A model generated the notes under the pieces. That model was not told the DNA's origin, searched no databases, and saw only the letters and a program-made list of their open reading frames with translations. A stretch of 23,567 nt of DNA from Alphaproteobacteria bacterium (GTDB lineage: Bacteria; Pseudomonadota; Alphaproteobacteria; RS24): contig JAKMCZ010000248.1 of NCBI GenBank assembly GCA_022428185.1, forward strand, positions 1 through 23,567. The letters run 5' to 3'. Below, piece by piece: positions 15,163-23,102 of the stretch (positions within the stretch are counted from its first letter, which is position 1; every line of letters begins with the position of its first letter). The position numbers and the translations under genes are program-made.

Positions 15163-15939
15163 ATGTCAAAAGAAATAGGCGCAATTGAAGTCCATCAATT
15201 TTCCTGTCTCAGCGATAATTACGGCTTTTTGGTGCATGAGCCGCAAAGCGGCGAAACCGCGTGCATTGATACGCCAGAAACCGCTCCGATTATGGCGGCG
15301 CTTGATGAAAAAGGCTGGAAGCTGACGCAGATTTGGAACACGCATCATCATTATGACCATGCGGGCAATAATGAAGAGATTAAGCGCCTGACCGGCTGCA
15401 CGATTACCGGTCCGGCCGGTGAGGCGGATAAAATTCCCGCCATTGACCGCGCGGTTGATGATGGCGATGTGGTGTCGCTGGGCGCGCTTGAGGCGCGGAT
15501 TTTGAATGTCGGCGGTCACACGCTGGGTCATATTGCCTATCATATGGACGGTCATGCCTTTGTCGGTGACAGCTTGTTTGCGCTGGGTTGCGGGCGGGTA
15601 TTTGAAGGCACAATGGCGCAAATGTGGGGCAGCTTGCAAAAGCTTACCGCTTTGCCCGATGGCACAAAGATTTATTGCGCGCATGAATATACGGCTGGCA
15701 ATGCTGCCTTTGCGGTGACCATTGACCCTGAAAATGAGGCTTTGAAGCAGCGCATTGCCGAAATTGGACGATTGCGCGAACAAGGCCTGCCAACCGTGCC
15801 GACCGAAATTACCTTAGAGCGCGCCACCAATCCGTTTTTGCGTGCCGGTGATGGCGCGGTGCAAGCGCATTTGAATATGCAGGGCGCAGCGGCGGTTGAT
15901 GTGTTTGCCGAGATACGCCAGCGCAAGGATAATTTTTAA
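15163..15939 (+). CDS. gloB: Hydroxyacylglutathione hydrolase (glyoxalase II)
   Basis: 258 residues, the standard length. It hydrolyses S-lactoylglutathione to lactate and glutathione, the second step of methylglyoxal detoxification. Metallo-beta-lactamase fold with the binuclear site THHHYDH (60–66), His119 in GGHTLGH, bridging Asp136 in VGDSLF, and the last histidine in YCAHEYTAGN. The C-terminal substrate domain ends with FLRAGD and AHLNMQ. GGAG lies 8 bases before the ATG. The TAA overlaps the pabB ATG (TAATG), so it appears to head the p-aminobenzoate genes. Confidence 0.95.
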   Translation: MSKEIGAIEVHQFSCLSDNYGFLVHEPQSGETACIDTPETAPIMAALDEKGWKLTQIWNTHHHYDHAGNNEEIKRLTGCTITGPAGEADKIPAIDRAVDDGDVVSLGALEARILNVGGHTLGHIAYHMDGHAFVGDSLFALGCGRVFEGTMAQMWGSLQKLTALPDGTKIYCAHEYTAGNAAFAVTIDPENEALKQRIAEIGRLREQGLPTVPTEITLERATNPFLRAGDGAVQAHLNMQGAAAVDVFAEIRQRKDNF

Positions 15940-17441
15940 TGGCGGGTGCGGCATCTGACGGGCTCAGCCACGTCGCCGCCTCAGGCGCGTTAATCGAAGA
16001 AATTGACTGGGTCGATCCGGAAGCGGCTTTTCTTGCCCAAGCCGGACAGACAGGCAGTTTATGGCTCGACAGTTCCGACACGCATTATGCCGGTGCACGC
16101 CATAGTTTCATTGCTTGCGCGCCCTATAAAATGTTGCGTTTTCATGCTCATCAGGCAGGTACCGGTTTTGCCGCGCTTGAGGCGCATCTTGGCGCGCATC
16201 AATCGCTCTGGGCTGATTTACCGCAGGAGATTGACGCGCAAGTGCCGCCTTTTCGTGGCGGCGCGGCGGGTCTATTCGGCTATGGTTTGGGGGCGGGGCT
16301 GGAGCCCAGCATTGCGCCAAGCGCCAATCCCGCCGAAAAAGAAGCGATGGTGGTTGGGCTTTATGCCAGCGTGTTGGCTTTTGACCATGCGGCCAAGCGC
16401 TGCTTTATCATCGCCACCGGTATGCCGCATGACACGGTCGCGGCACGTGCCGATGCGGCGCGCCAAGACATATCACGCTGGCAACAGCTTTTGACCGGCG
16501 TGCCCGGTGCGGTGCTGCCGCCGCCGCCCGATGCGCCGCAATTAAACCTCGCGCCAAGCAGCAATTTTACCCGCGCTGAATATTGCGATAGTGTAGGGGC
16601 ATTGGTCACACATATTTTGGACGGCGATATTTTCCAAGCCAATTTGGCGCAATGTTTTTCCGCCGAGCTGGGTGCAGATGATGATGCGCTGTCTTATTAT
16701 CGTCGCTTGCGGCGCGCCGGTCCGGCACCGTTTTCAGCATTTTTTCAAATGGGCGATTATGCATTGGCCTCGGCCTCGCCGGAACGGTTTTTGCAGATGG
16801 CTGACGGGCGGGTTGAAACGCGGCCGATAAAGGGAACGCAAAAACGCGGTGCGAGCGTCGCCGAAGATGCCGCGATTGCTGCCGCGCTGGCGGAAAGCGA
16901 GAAAGACCGCGCCGAGAATGTGATGATTGTCGATTTGCTGCGAAATGATTTGGCTAAAAATTGCCGCCTCGGCTCCATTCATGTGCCACAGCTTTGCGCG
17001 CTGGAAAGCTTTTCCAATGTGCATCATTTGGTGTCGACCATTCATGGGCAGGTGGCGGATAATGTATCGCCGGTGAAAGTGCTACGCGATTGCTTTCCGG
17101 GCGGGTCGATAACCGGCGCGCCAAAAATTCGCGCCATGCAGCTTATCGATGCCTATGAAAAAACCCCTCGCGGGGCGAGTTATGGCGCGCTTGGCTATAT
17201 TGGTTTTGACGGGCAGATGGATAGCAGCATCGTTATTCGCACGGCTGAGATTACGGGTCGCCACATTCGCTTTCACGTCGGCGGAGGTATTGTCGCCGAT
17301 AGTGTGCCGGAAGCCGAATATGTCGAGACGCTGGATAAGGCACGCGGGTTAATGACCGCTTTGGGGGTCGATATTGATGCTTGGGCTGCCGATGTTGAAA
17401 GCCTCACAGATGCGCAAGACAATCAGTCGGTGGCGCAATGA
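15939..17441 (+). CDS. pabB: Aminodeoxychorismate synthase component I
   Basis: 500 residues. It aminates chorismate to 4-amino-4-deoxychorismate using ammonia from PabA. The N-terminal anthranilate-synthase-I-like region (about 1–190) carries LWLDSSD and GGAAGLFGYG; the chorismate-binding domain follows, with SPERFL, PIKGTQKRG, NVMIVDLLRNDL, STIHGQV and CFPGGSITGAPK. Lys298 in PIKGT is the residue that separates PabB from TrpE, which has Ala there, so this is PABA rather than anthranilate synthesis. It is joined to gloB by TAATG and to pabA by ATGA. Confidence 0.94.
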   Translation: MAGAASDGLSHVAASGALIEEIDWVDPEAAFLAQAGQTGSLWLDSSDTHYAGARHSFIACAPYKMLRFHAHQAGTGFAALEAHLGAHQSLWADLPQEIDAQVPPFRGGAAGLFGYGLGAGLEPSIAPSANPAEKEAMVVGLYASVLAFDHAAKRCFIIATGMPHDTVAARADAARQDISRWQQLLTGVPGAVLPPPPDAPQLNLAPSSNFTRAEYCDSVGALVTHILDGDIFQANLAQCFSAELGADDDALSYYRRLRRAGPAPFSAFFQMGDYALASASPERFLQMADGRVETRPIKGTQKRGASVAEDAAIAAALAESEKDRAENVMIVDLLRNDLAKNCRLGSIHVPQLCALESFSNVHHLVSTIHGQVADNVSPVKVLRDCFPGGSITGAPKIRAMQLIDAYEKTPRGASYGALGYIGFDGQMDSSIVIRTAEITGRHIRFHVGGGIVADSVPEAEYVETLDKARGLMTALGVDIDAWAADVESLTDAQDNQSVAQ

Positions 17442-18016
17442 TTGTGGTGATTGACCATTTCGACAGCTTTGTCGAAACATTGGCACGCTATATTCGCGAA
17501 GCCGGTTTCGCGGTCAAAGTCATGCGCCAAGATGCCAGCCCTGAAGAGGTATTGGCGCAAAATCCTGATGCCGTCATATTGTCGCCCGGCCCCGGTCGCC
17601 CTGAGGGCACCGGGCTGACCCTGCCGCTGCTTGAGAAACTACACCGGCACGTGCCGGTGCTTGGTATCTGCCTCGGTCATCAGGCATTGGCGCAGCATTT
17701 GGGCGGCGCTATCGGTCATGCCAAAGAGCCACGTCATGGCAAAGCCTCACCGATAAACCATAATGGCGATGCGTTGTTTGATGGCATGGCTAATCCGTTT
17801 GCGGCAGGGCGTTATCACGCGCTGATTGTTACGCATTTACCTGATGCGTGCGACGCGCTGGCGAGCAGCGCGCTGGGTGAGAATATGGCTTTCAAACACC
17901 AAACACGCCCGCTTTACGGGGTACAATTTCACCCTGAAAGCATTTTGACGCCTGAAGGTCGCCGTTTGATTGAAAATTTTTTGCGGCTTTGCGGCGATGT
18001 TAAAGACGCAGCATGA
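17438..18016 (+). CDS. pabA: Aminodeoxychorismate synthase glutamine amidotransferase
   Basis: 192 residues, a stand-alone class I glutamine amidotransferase. It releases ammonia from glutamine for PabB. The triad is Cys78 in GICLGHQ, His165 and Glu167 in FHPES; the oxyanion segment SPGPGRPEGTG is at 49–59. Family members are often shared with anthranilate synthase, so a dual role with TrpE is possible if no trpG exists elsewhere. The four-base ATGA overlaps at both ends lock it between pabB and pabC. Confidence 0.94.
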   Translation: MIVVIDHFDSFVETLARYIREAGFAVKVMRQDASPEEVLAQNPDAVILSPGPGRPEGTGLTLPLLEKLHRHVPVLGICLGHQALAQHLGGAIGHAKEPRHGKASPINHNGDALFDGMANPFAAGRYHALIVTHLPDACDALASSALGENMAFKHQTRPLYGVQFHPESILTPEGRRLIENFLRLCGDVKDAA

Positions 18017-18840
18017 TTTGGCTCAATGGCGATTTATGTGAGGGGGAGGCAGCGATATCGGCCGATGATCGTGGTTTGCTGTTGGGAGAAAGCGTGTTTG
18101 AAACCCTATTGCTCAAACATCAAATCCCACAATTTTTTGCCGCCCATCTCAATCGACTTGTCGCTTCTTGTGGCGCGTTGGGTTTGGATTGCCCCTATGA
18201 TGCGTCTGAGTTACGCGACGGCCTGATGCGCCTGCTTGCGGTTGAAAACCCGCCCGCACGGGCGGCCTTGCGCGTGACCGTGACCGGCGGCAATGGCGGG
18301 CGCGGATTGGTGCCTCAGACAGGCGGAAAAGCAAATCTGCTAATGCAGATAAGCATGCCGCCGCCTGCGCCTCAGACGCTCAAACTGGTTGATTGCGATA
18401 TTATCCGTTTGGCAGGGCAAACAATAATGGCGCATAAGACCGGTCAATATGTCGATAATATTCTGGCTCGCCGCCAAGCTTTGGCCGGCGGCGGCGACGA
18501 GGCGGTGATGTGCAATCAACATGGGCGCATTGCCTGTGCGGCGGCAGGCAATATTTTTATCCTGCGCGATGCGCATTTGCTCACCCCGCCGGTCAGCGAC
18601 GGGGCGTTGCCGGGCATTATTCGCGGCGCATTGCTCGCTTTGGCTGAGGTCGATGGGTTGGTGGTTGCCGAGGCCGAATTGACACTGGCTGATTTGGCGC
18701 GCGCCGAGGCGATATTTGTGACCAATAGTTTGAACGGGGTTACGCCAGCGGGTTACGGCGCTAACAATGCGGTGTCTGCGGCGCAAAAAAAACAGGGCCT
18801 CATCATCAATGAAGCCCTGCCTGAATTTGATAATTTTTAA
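18013..18840 (+). CDS. pabC: Aminodeoxychorismate lyase (class IV aminotransferase fold)
   Basis: 275 residues. It would release pyruvate from 4-amino-4-deoxychorismate to give p-aminobenzoate, completing the route for folate. The class IV PLP fold is shown by the N-terminal DDRGLLLGESVFETLL, Lys142 in AHKTGQYVDNILARR as PLP lysine, and the C-terminal AEAIFVTNSLNGVTPA. Branched-chain or D-amino acid aminotransferases share this fold, so the specific call depends on coupling to pabB–pabA. Its last 20 codons contain the putative rpmF terminator, including the AAA-rich run for KK in AAQKKQG. It ends 3 bases from the rpmF stop. Confidence 0.88.
   Translation: MIWLNGDLCEGEAAISADDRGLLLGESVFETLLLKHQIPQFFAAHLNRLVASCGALGLDCPYDASELRDGLMRLLAVENPPARAALRVTVTGGNGGRGLVPQTGGKANLLMQISMPPPAPQTLKLVDCDIIRLAGQTIMAHKTGQYVDNILARRQALAGGGDEAVMCNQHGRIACAAAGNIFILRDAHLLTPPVSDGALPGIIRGALLALAEVDGLVVAEAELTLADLARAEAIFVTNSLNGVTPAGYGANNAVSAAQKKQGLIINEALPEFDNF
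18785..18819 (-). terminator. Intrinsic terminator of rpmF, inside pabC
   Basis: Read on the minus strand, CAGGGC (18819–18814) and GCCCTG (18798–18793) form a 6-bp stem that is followed by eight T (18792–18785). It begins 24 bases after the rpmF stop codon. The element lies wholly within pabC coding sequence on the other strand. On the plus strand it has A before, not T after, the stem, so it is directional. Confidence 0.7.
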
Positions 18841-18843
18841 CGT

Positions 18844-19023
18844 CTAATCGCGCGGTTCAAGCACTTGACGACCGCGATAAATGCCGCTTTTCAAATCGAC
18901 ATGATGCGGGCGATGCAATTCGCCGCTATCAGGGTTTTCAATATAAGTCGGTTTTGCCAACGCATCAGCGGCGCGGCGCTTGCCACGACGGGAGGGGCTT
19001 ACTTTTCGCTTCGGAACAGCCAT
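18844..19023 (-). CDS. rpmF: 50S ribosomal protein L32
   Basis: 59 residues beginning MAVPKRKVSPSRRGKRRAAD and containing ENPDSGELHRPHHVDLKSG, then YRGRQVLEPRD. This is the alphaproteobacterial L32 pattern (MAVPKRK-SPS-RG, then HHVDL, YRGRQVL); the zinc-binding cysteines seen in some L32 proteins are absent, as is usual in this class. L32 is a basic component of the large ribosomal subunit. CAGGAG precedes the ATG at good spacing, a promoter lies about 45–70 bases upstream and a terminator just downstream, so it is probably a one-gene transcript. Confidence 0.96.
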   Translation of the reverse strand: MAVPKRKVSPSRRGKRRAADALAKPTYIENPDSGELHRPHHVDLKSGIYRGRQVLEPRD

Positions 19024-19064
19024 ATCGGTCTCCTGAAATCTCTCTATCCTTGAGGATTGGGCGG

Positions 19065-19093
19065 TTTATACGCCAAATGGATTAGCGGGTAAA
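19065..19093 (-). promoter_or_regulatory. Candidate rpmF promoter
   Basis: On the minus strand TTTACC (19093–19088, 4 of 6) and TATAAA (19070–19065, 5 of 6) are 17 bases apart. Initiation near 19058 gives a leader of about 35 bases ending in the CAGGAG ribosome site. The element sits directly behind the stop of the upstream sugar dehydrogenase gene. Confidence 0.5.
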
Positions 19094-19100
19094 GGGCAAA

Positions 19101-20216
19101 CTAGCGGCGACTGACGCGCCATAATTTGCCATTGCTGCCTTCTGAGAGAATATAAAGCGCGCCATCGGCACCGGTACGAATATCGCGCAAGCGATCATCG
19201 ATTTCGGTAAACAGGTCGTTTTGGCCTTGTGGCTTGCCGTTTTTCATCTCGATATGAATGATTTTATTGTAAATCAGCGACGATACGAAGATATCACCCT
19301 GCCAATCGGGAAATTGTGCGCCGTCATAAACCGTCATGCCCGACGGGCCAATCGATGGCGTCCAACTGACCAGCGGCTGTTCGGTGCCTTCATATTCGCT
19401 ATAGGGGCTGATGCGTGCGCCCGAATAGTCAATCCCATAAGTGGCAATCGGCCAGCCGTAATTTTTACCCGCCTCGATGAGGTTCAATTCGTCGCCGCCT
19501 CGCGGGCCATGTTCCGTCTGGTAAATTTTGCCGCTGGCGCGGTCAACGGCAAGCGATTGCTGGTTGCGATGCCCGTAAGAGAAAATTTCAGGCTGCGCGT
19601 CTGCCAAGTCGATAAACGGATTGTCTTGTGGCACTTTCCCGTCATCGGTGACGCGCACTGAACTGCCGAAATGATTATTGAGGTTTTGCGATTGCTCGCG
19701 CAAATCAAAGCCGTCGCCGACATTTATCAACAGTGTGTCATCTGGCAAAAACACCATGCGCGCCCCGTAATGGACTTTGGTGTTCTTGGTTGGCGCGGCT
19801 TCAAAAATCGTGCTCACATCTTCCAGCGCGCTGCCGGTGAAGCGGCCCCGAATGACGCGCAGCGCATTGGCGCTTGCCGTGCCGACCGATAAGGACAAAT
19901 AAACCAATTGATTGGCGGCATAATTCGGATGAATGACAATGTCCATCAAGCCGCCTTGCCCGCCATACAGGCTTTGTGGCACGCCGGCCACCGGTTGTGC
20001 GACCAGCTTGCCATTGCGAATGTGGCGCAGATTGCCGGTCAATTCAGTAACCAGCATGTCGCCATCGGGCAAAATTGCCAATCCCCAGGGCGCATCGAGG
20101 CCTTCGACCAATGGTTCAAGATTATAAGATGCCGCATAGCTTTGCGCCCAAGCCGTGCCGCTCAAAGGCAAACTCAGCGCAATCGCTATCAGGCTTGCAA
20201 TAATCTTGTCTGTCAT
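19101..20216 (-). CDS. Exported PQQ-dependent sugar dehydrogenase family protein
   Basis: 371 residues. A cleavable signal peptide (about 1–24, ending TAWA-Q) targets the periplasm. The rest matches the soluble aldose sugar dehydrogenase (YliI/Asd-type) six-bladed propeller: LDAPWGLAILPDGDMLVTEL, GGQGGLMDIVIHP, VHYGARMVF with the catalytic-type histidine, YSYGHRNQQSLA, EHGPRGGDELN and NYGWP. Such enzymes oxidise sugar aldehydes using PQQ and calcium; PQQ supply and real substrate are not visible here. ATG 20216 has GAGGG ahead; a TTG at 20231 is less likely because the predicted transcript begins near 20233. Confidence 0.88.
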   Translation of the reverse strand: MTDKIIASLIAIALSLPLSGTAWAQSYAASYNLEPLVEGLDAPWGLAILPDGDMLVTELTGNLRHIRNGKLVAQPVAGVPQSLYGGQGGLMDIVIHPNYAANQLVYLSLSVGTASANALRVIRGRFTGSALEDVSTIFEAAPTKNTKVHYGARMVFLPDDTLLINVGDGFDLREQSQNLNNHFGSSVRVTDDGKVPQDNPFIDLADAQPEIFSYGHRNQQSLAVDRASGKIYQTEHGPRGGDELNLIEAGKNYGWPIATYGIDYSGARISPYSEYEGTEQPLVSWTPSIGPSGMTVYDGAQFPDWQGDIFVSSLIYNKIIHIEMKNGKPQGQNDLFTEIDDRLRDIRTGADGALYILSEGSNGKLWRVSRR

Positions 20217-20239
20217 GGCGTTTTCCCTCAATTGCCCGC

Positions 20240-20267
20240 ACTATATTGGCTTTTGCCGCAGTTGCAA
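20240..20267 (-). promoter_or_regulatory. Candidate promoter for the sugar dehydrogenase
   Basis: On the minus strand TTGCAA (20267–20262, 4 of 6) is followed after 16 bases by TATAGT (20245–20240, 5 of 6). Its -35 is the same six bases used by the facing promoter, because TTGCAA is self-complementary. Initiation near 20233 would give a leader of about 17 bases. Confidence 0.42.
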
Positions 20268-20291
20268 TATTCCATCATATGGCTTTATAAG
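20262..20291 (+). promoter_or_regulatory. Candidate promoter for the membrane protein gene
   Basis: TTGCAA (20262–20267, 4 of 6) and TATAAG (20286–20291, 5 of 6) are 18 bases apart. Initiation near 20298 leaves about 20 bases that include the strong AGGGGA ribosome site. The -35 hexamer is shared with the divergent promoter on the other strand. Confidence 0.42.
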
Positions 20292-20317
20292 ACATACACA
20301 GCTTTGCAGGGGATTTG

Positions 20318-20779
20318 ATGCAGCGATTTTTACCAAAACGCGCGCAAGCGTTGGCCTTTCTGGGCGCATTTATTTTACTGAATGTGGTCGGAACAGCCGT
20401 GCAGACGCAGTTTAATCTGGGTCACTTACTGGCTTTGGGTGTCGATGTGCCGTTTAGCCTGAGGCTAACAACGACGGGGCACGACATCATCACCATGCAG
20501 CCGCTATTTGGCTCGATTTTCGGTCTCGGCTTTTTGATTGCCATGATTGTCGGTCATTTCATCGCCGCTTTGGTGAAAATCTTGCCTGATGTGGTTTATG
20601 CATTGGCCGGATTTGCCGCTATGGCGGTATCGCTGTTTGCGCTCAAAGCAGCATTTCAAATCACCGCCATTGGTGCGGCGCGCGAATGGGACGGGTTTTT
20701 GAGCCTGTGCATTGTCGGCGCATTGGCCGGTTATGCGTTTTCCATTACCGCGACCAGATTAGCCGCAAACCGAAGCTAG
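20318..20779 (+). CDS. Unknown four-helix membrane protein
   Basis: 153 residues that I do not recognise. Four hydrophobic helices are predicted at about 11–31, 62–86, 90–115 and 125–146, with a basic start (RFLPKR) and a short basic end. A polar, possibly external loop lies at about 32–61, containing TTTGHDIITMQP; His55 and His80 are the only charged-capable residues near the bilayer. ATG 20318 has AGGGGA ahead; a TTG one codon earlier is less likely. It is divergent from the exported sugar dehydrogenase and convergent with glcB, so it is probably transcribed alone. No function is proposed. Confidence 0.8.
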   Translation: MQRFLPKRAQALAFLGAFILLNVVGTAVQTQFNLGHLLALGVDVPFSLRLTTTGHDIITMQPLFGSIFGLGFLIAMIVGHFIAALVKILPDVVYALAGFAAMAVSLFALKAAFQITAIGAAREWDGFLSLCIVGALAGYAFSITATRLAANRS

Positions 20780-20797
20780 CAGTTTCGCATTTTAGGC

Positions 20798-22969
20798 TTA
20801 TTGAGCGGCCTTATATTGCAATCGTCGCGCATGCAAAAGCGGTTCGGTATAACCGCTTGGTTGTTCGCGTCCTTTGAAAATCAAATCGCAAGCCGCTGCA
20901 AAGGCAATCGACCGGTCAAAATCATCGGCCATCGCTTGATAGGTCGGGTCATTGGCATTTTGTTGGTCAACCACGGCCGCCATGCGTTGCATGGTTTCCA
21001 TCACTTGCGCTTCGTCGCAAATGCCGTGATGTAGCCAATTGGCGATGTGTTGGCTGGAAATACGCAATGTGGCGCGGTCTTCCATCAAGCCGACATTGTG
21101 AATATCGGGCACTTTTGAGCAGCCAACACCCTGGTCAATCCAGCGCACCACATAACCCAAAATGCCTTGTGCGTTATTGTCGAGCTCTTGCTGCACGTCT
21201 TCAGGAGCCCATTGGGGGTGCGGTTCGACGGGCATGGCGAGCAGCGTTTCCAGCTTAGCCGGTTGGCGCGATTTCAACTCGTCTTGCACCGCATCGACAT
21301 CAACCTGATGGTAATGAATGGCATGCAACGTCGCCGCTGTCGGCGAGGGTGCCCAAGCGCAATCAGCTCCGGCTTTCGGTTGGCCTATTTTTTGTTCAAT
21401 CATATCGGCCATTAAATCGGGCATTGCCCACATGCCTTTGCCGATTTGCGCGCGCCCCTGAAAACCACAAGCCAGCCCAATATCAACGTTCCAGTCTTCA
21501 TAAGCATTGAGCCAGCCCGAGGCTTTCATATCAGCCTTGCGGATCATCGGCCCCATTTCCATCGATGTGTGAATTTCATCGCCGGTGCGGTCAAGGAAAC
21601 CGGTATTGATGAAGATTACCCGTGCTTTGGCGGCGCGGATACATTCCTTCAAATTCACCGTGGTGCGGCGTTCTTCGTCCATAATGCCCATTTTCATGCA
21701 CAGGTCAGGCAGACCAAGCGCCTCTTCGACCGAGGCGAACAGCGCATCGGCAAAAGCGACTTCTTCCGGTCCATGCATTTTAGGCTTCACAATATAGACC
21801 GAGCCGGTTTTGGAGTTTTTCGCCGCCGCGTCGGTTTTGGCGAAATCATGCTGCGCCAACAGGCCGGTCATCATGGCGTCCATAATGCCTTCGGGAATTT
21901 CATCGCCGCGATCGTCCAGAATTGCCGGATTGGTCATTAAATGTCCGACATTGCGCACCAATATGAGCGACAGGCCGGGCAAGCTTACCGTGCCGCCATC
22001 GGGCGTTGTGTAGTGGCGATTATCAGCCAGCGCGCGCGTCATTTGCTTGCCGCCTTTTTCCATTTTTACCGATAAATCGCGGCGCATGAGACCGGCCAAA
22101 TTGCGATAGGCCTCTACCTTGTCTTCACCATCGACGGCGGCGACCGAGTCTTCGCAATCCATAATCGTGGTGACCGCGCTTTCAAGAAAAATATCCGCGA
22201 CATGAGCCGCATCATCGGCACCGATGGAATGGTTGGCATCAATCCATATCTCAGCATGCAGGCGGTTATTGTTAACCAATATACCCTCAGGGCTGTCGGC
22301 GTCGCCACGATAGCCGATAAATTTCTCGGGCGTTTCAAGCCCCGCTTCGCCGCCGTCATGTTGCGCCAGAAGCGTCCCATCGACCACCCGATAGCCGGTC
22401 ACATCGCTATGCGCAACACCGCTAAGCGGCGCAATTTCGTCAAGCAGGGCTTTAGCCCGACGAATAACCTCATCGCCGCGCACCGGATTATAAGCCCCGG
22501 CCGGAGCCAGTGCGCCCGATTGGTCAATTGCGTCAGTGCCGTAAAACGCATCATATAATGAGCCCCAACGTGCATTGGCGGCGTTAACCGCAAAGCGCGC
22601 ATTTTTAATCGGCACGACAAGCTGCGGGCCTGAAGTGACGGCAATTTCGTCATCGACATTGGCGGTTTCAATGGTGAAGGCATCGCCTTCGGGCTGCAAA
22701 TAACCAATCTCGGTCAAAAACGCCTGATAGGCGTTAATATCATGCGGCGCGCTTTGATTGGCTTTGTGCCATTCATCGATTTGTTTTTGCAAAGTGTCGC
22801 GCTTTTCAAGCAGCGCCTTATTGGTATCGCGATGCGCGTTCAACACATCTGCACAAGCCTGCCAAAACGCCTCGGCACTGATATCCAGCCCGGTCACGGC
22901 CTCATCGGCCACAAAATCAGCCAATTGTTTGTCAATTTGCAAACCGGCATGGGTCACGCGATCGGTCAT
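20798..22969 (-). CDS. glcB: Malate synthase G
   Basis: 723 residues, exactly the length of the E. coli enzyme, when started at ATG 22969 (AGGAG ahead; the longer reading to 23008 is not needed). It condenses glyoxylate and acetyl-CoA to malate in the cytosol, serving the glyoxylate shunt or glycolate use. Recognised blocks: MDCEDSVAAVDGEDKVEAY, KMGIMDEERRTTVNL, NTGFLDRTGDEIHTSMEMG, GKGMWAMPDLM, and EDRATLRISSQHIANWL, whose Asp631 aligns with the known catalytic base; Cys617 in GVGCSKVPD also matches. Isocitrate lyase is not in the window. It converges on the membrane protein gene, 18 bases apart, with no clear terminator. Confidence 0.97.
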   Translation of the reverse strand: MTDRVTHAGLQIDKQLADFVADEAVTGLDISAEAFWQACADVLNAHRDTNKALLEKRDTLQKQIDEWHKANQSAPHDINAYQAFLTEIGYLQPEGDAFTIETANVDDEIAVTSGPQLVVPIKNARFAVNAANARWGSLYDAFYGTDAIDQSGALAPAGAYNPVRGDEVIRRAKALLDEIAPLSGVAHSDVTGYRVVDGTLLAQHDGGEAGLETPEKFIGYRGDADSPEGILVNNNRLHAEIWIDANHSIGADDAAHVADIFLESAVTTIMDCEDSVAAVDGEDKVEAYRNLAGLMRRDLSVKMEKGGKQMTRALADNRHYTTPDGGTVSLPGLSLILVRNVGHLMTNPAILDDRGDEIPEGIMDAMMTGLLAQHDFAKTDAAAKNSKTGSVYIVKPKMHGPEEVAFADALFASVEEALGLPDLCMKMGIMDEERRTTVNLKECIRAAKARVIFINTGFLDRTGDEIHTSMEMGPMIRKADMKASGWLNAYEDWNVDIGLACGFQGRAQIGKGMWAMPDLMADMIEQKIGQPKAGADCAWAPSPTAATLHAIHYHQVDVDAVQDELKSRQPAKLETLLAMPVEPHPQWAPEDVQQELDNNAQGILGYVVRWIDQGVGCSKVPDIHNVGLMEDRATLRISSQHIANWLHHGICDEAQVMETMQRMAAVVDQQNANDPTYQAMADDFDRSIAFAAACDLIFKGREQPSGYTEPLLHARRLQYKAAQ

Positions 22970-23102
22970 GGTTTTCTCCTGCAATAAAACGCTCTGAATT
23001 GACTGCAAACTATCTTTTTTTTAAGCGCGGCTCAATGATTGTGTGCATACTGGCGAAATAAAGACCGCCATAAAAATAAAAAGAGGATTGGGCTCATGTC
23101 GT
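22970..23102. other. glcB upstream region
   Basis: A 133-base non-coding stretch. On the minus strand a weak promoter-like pair TTGAGC–17–TAGTTT (between about 23034 and 23006) lies ahead of glcB, next to a run of eight A. On the plus strand AAGAGG precedes an ATG at 23096 that opens a frame of only ten codons (see findings). No operator with clear symmetry was seen. Confidence 0.3.

Noticed and set aside
16003..16494. Plus-strand frame inside pabB
   Set aside because: A shifted-frame shadow of pabB, full of Arg and Pro, with no ribosome site.
15939..17441. Anthranilate synthase TrpE as an alternative to PabB
   Set aside because: The PIKGT motif with lysine, the pabC-like lyase downstream and the absence of other trp genes favour PabB.
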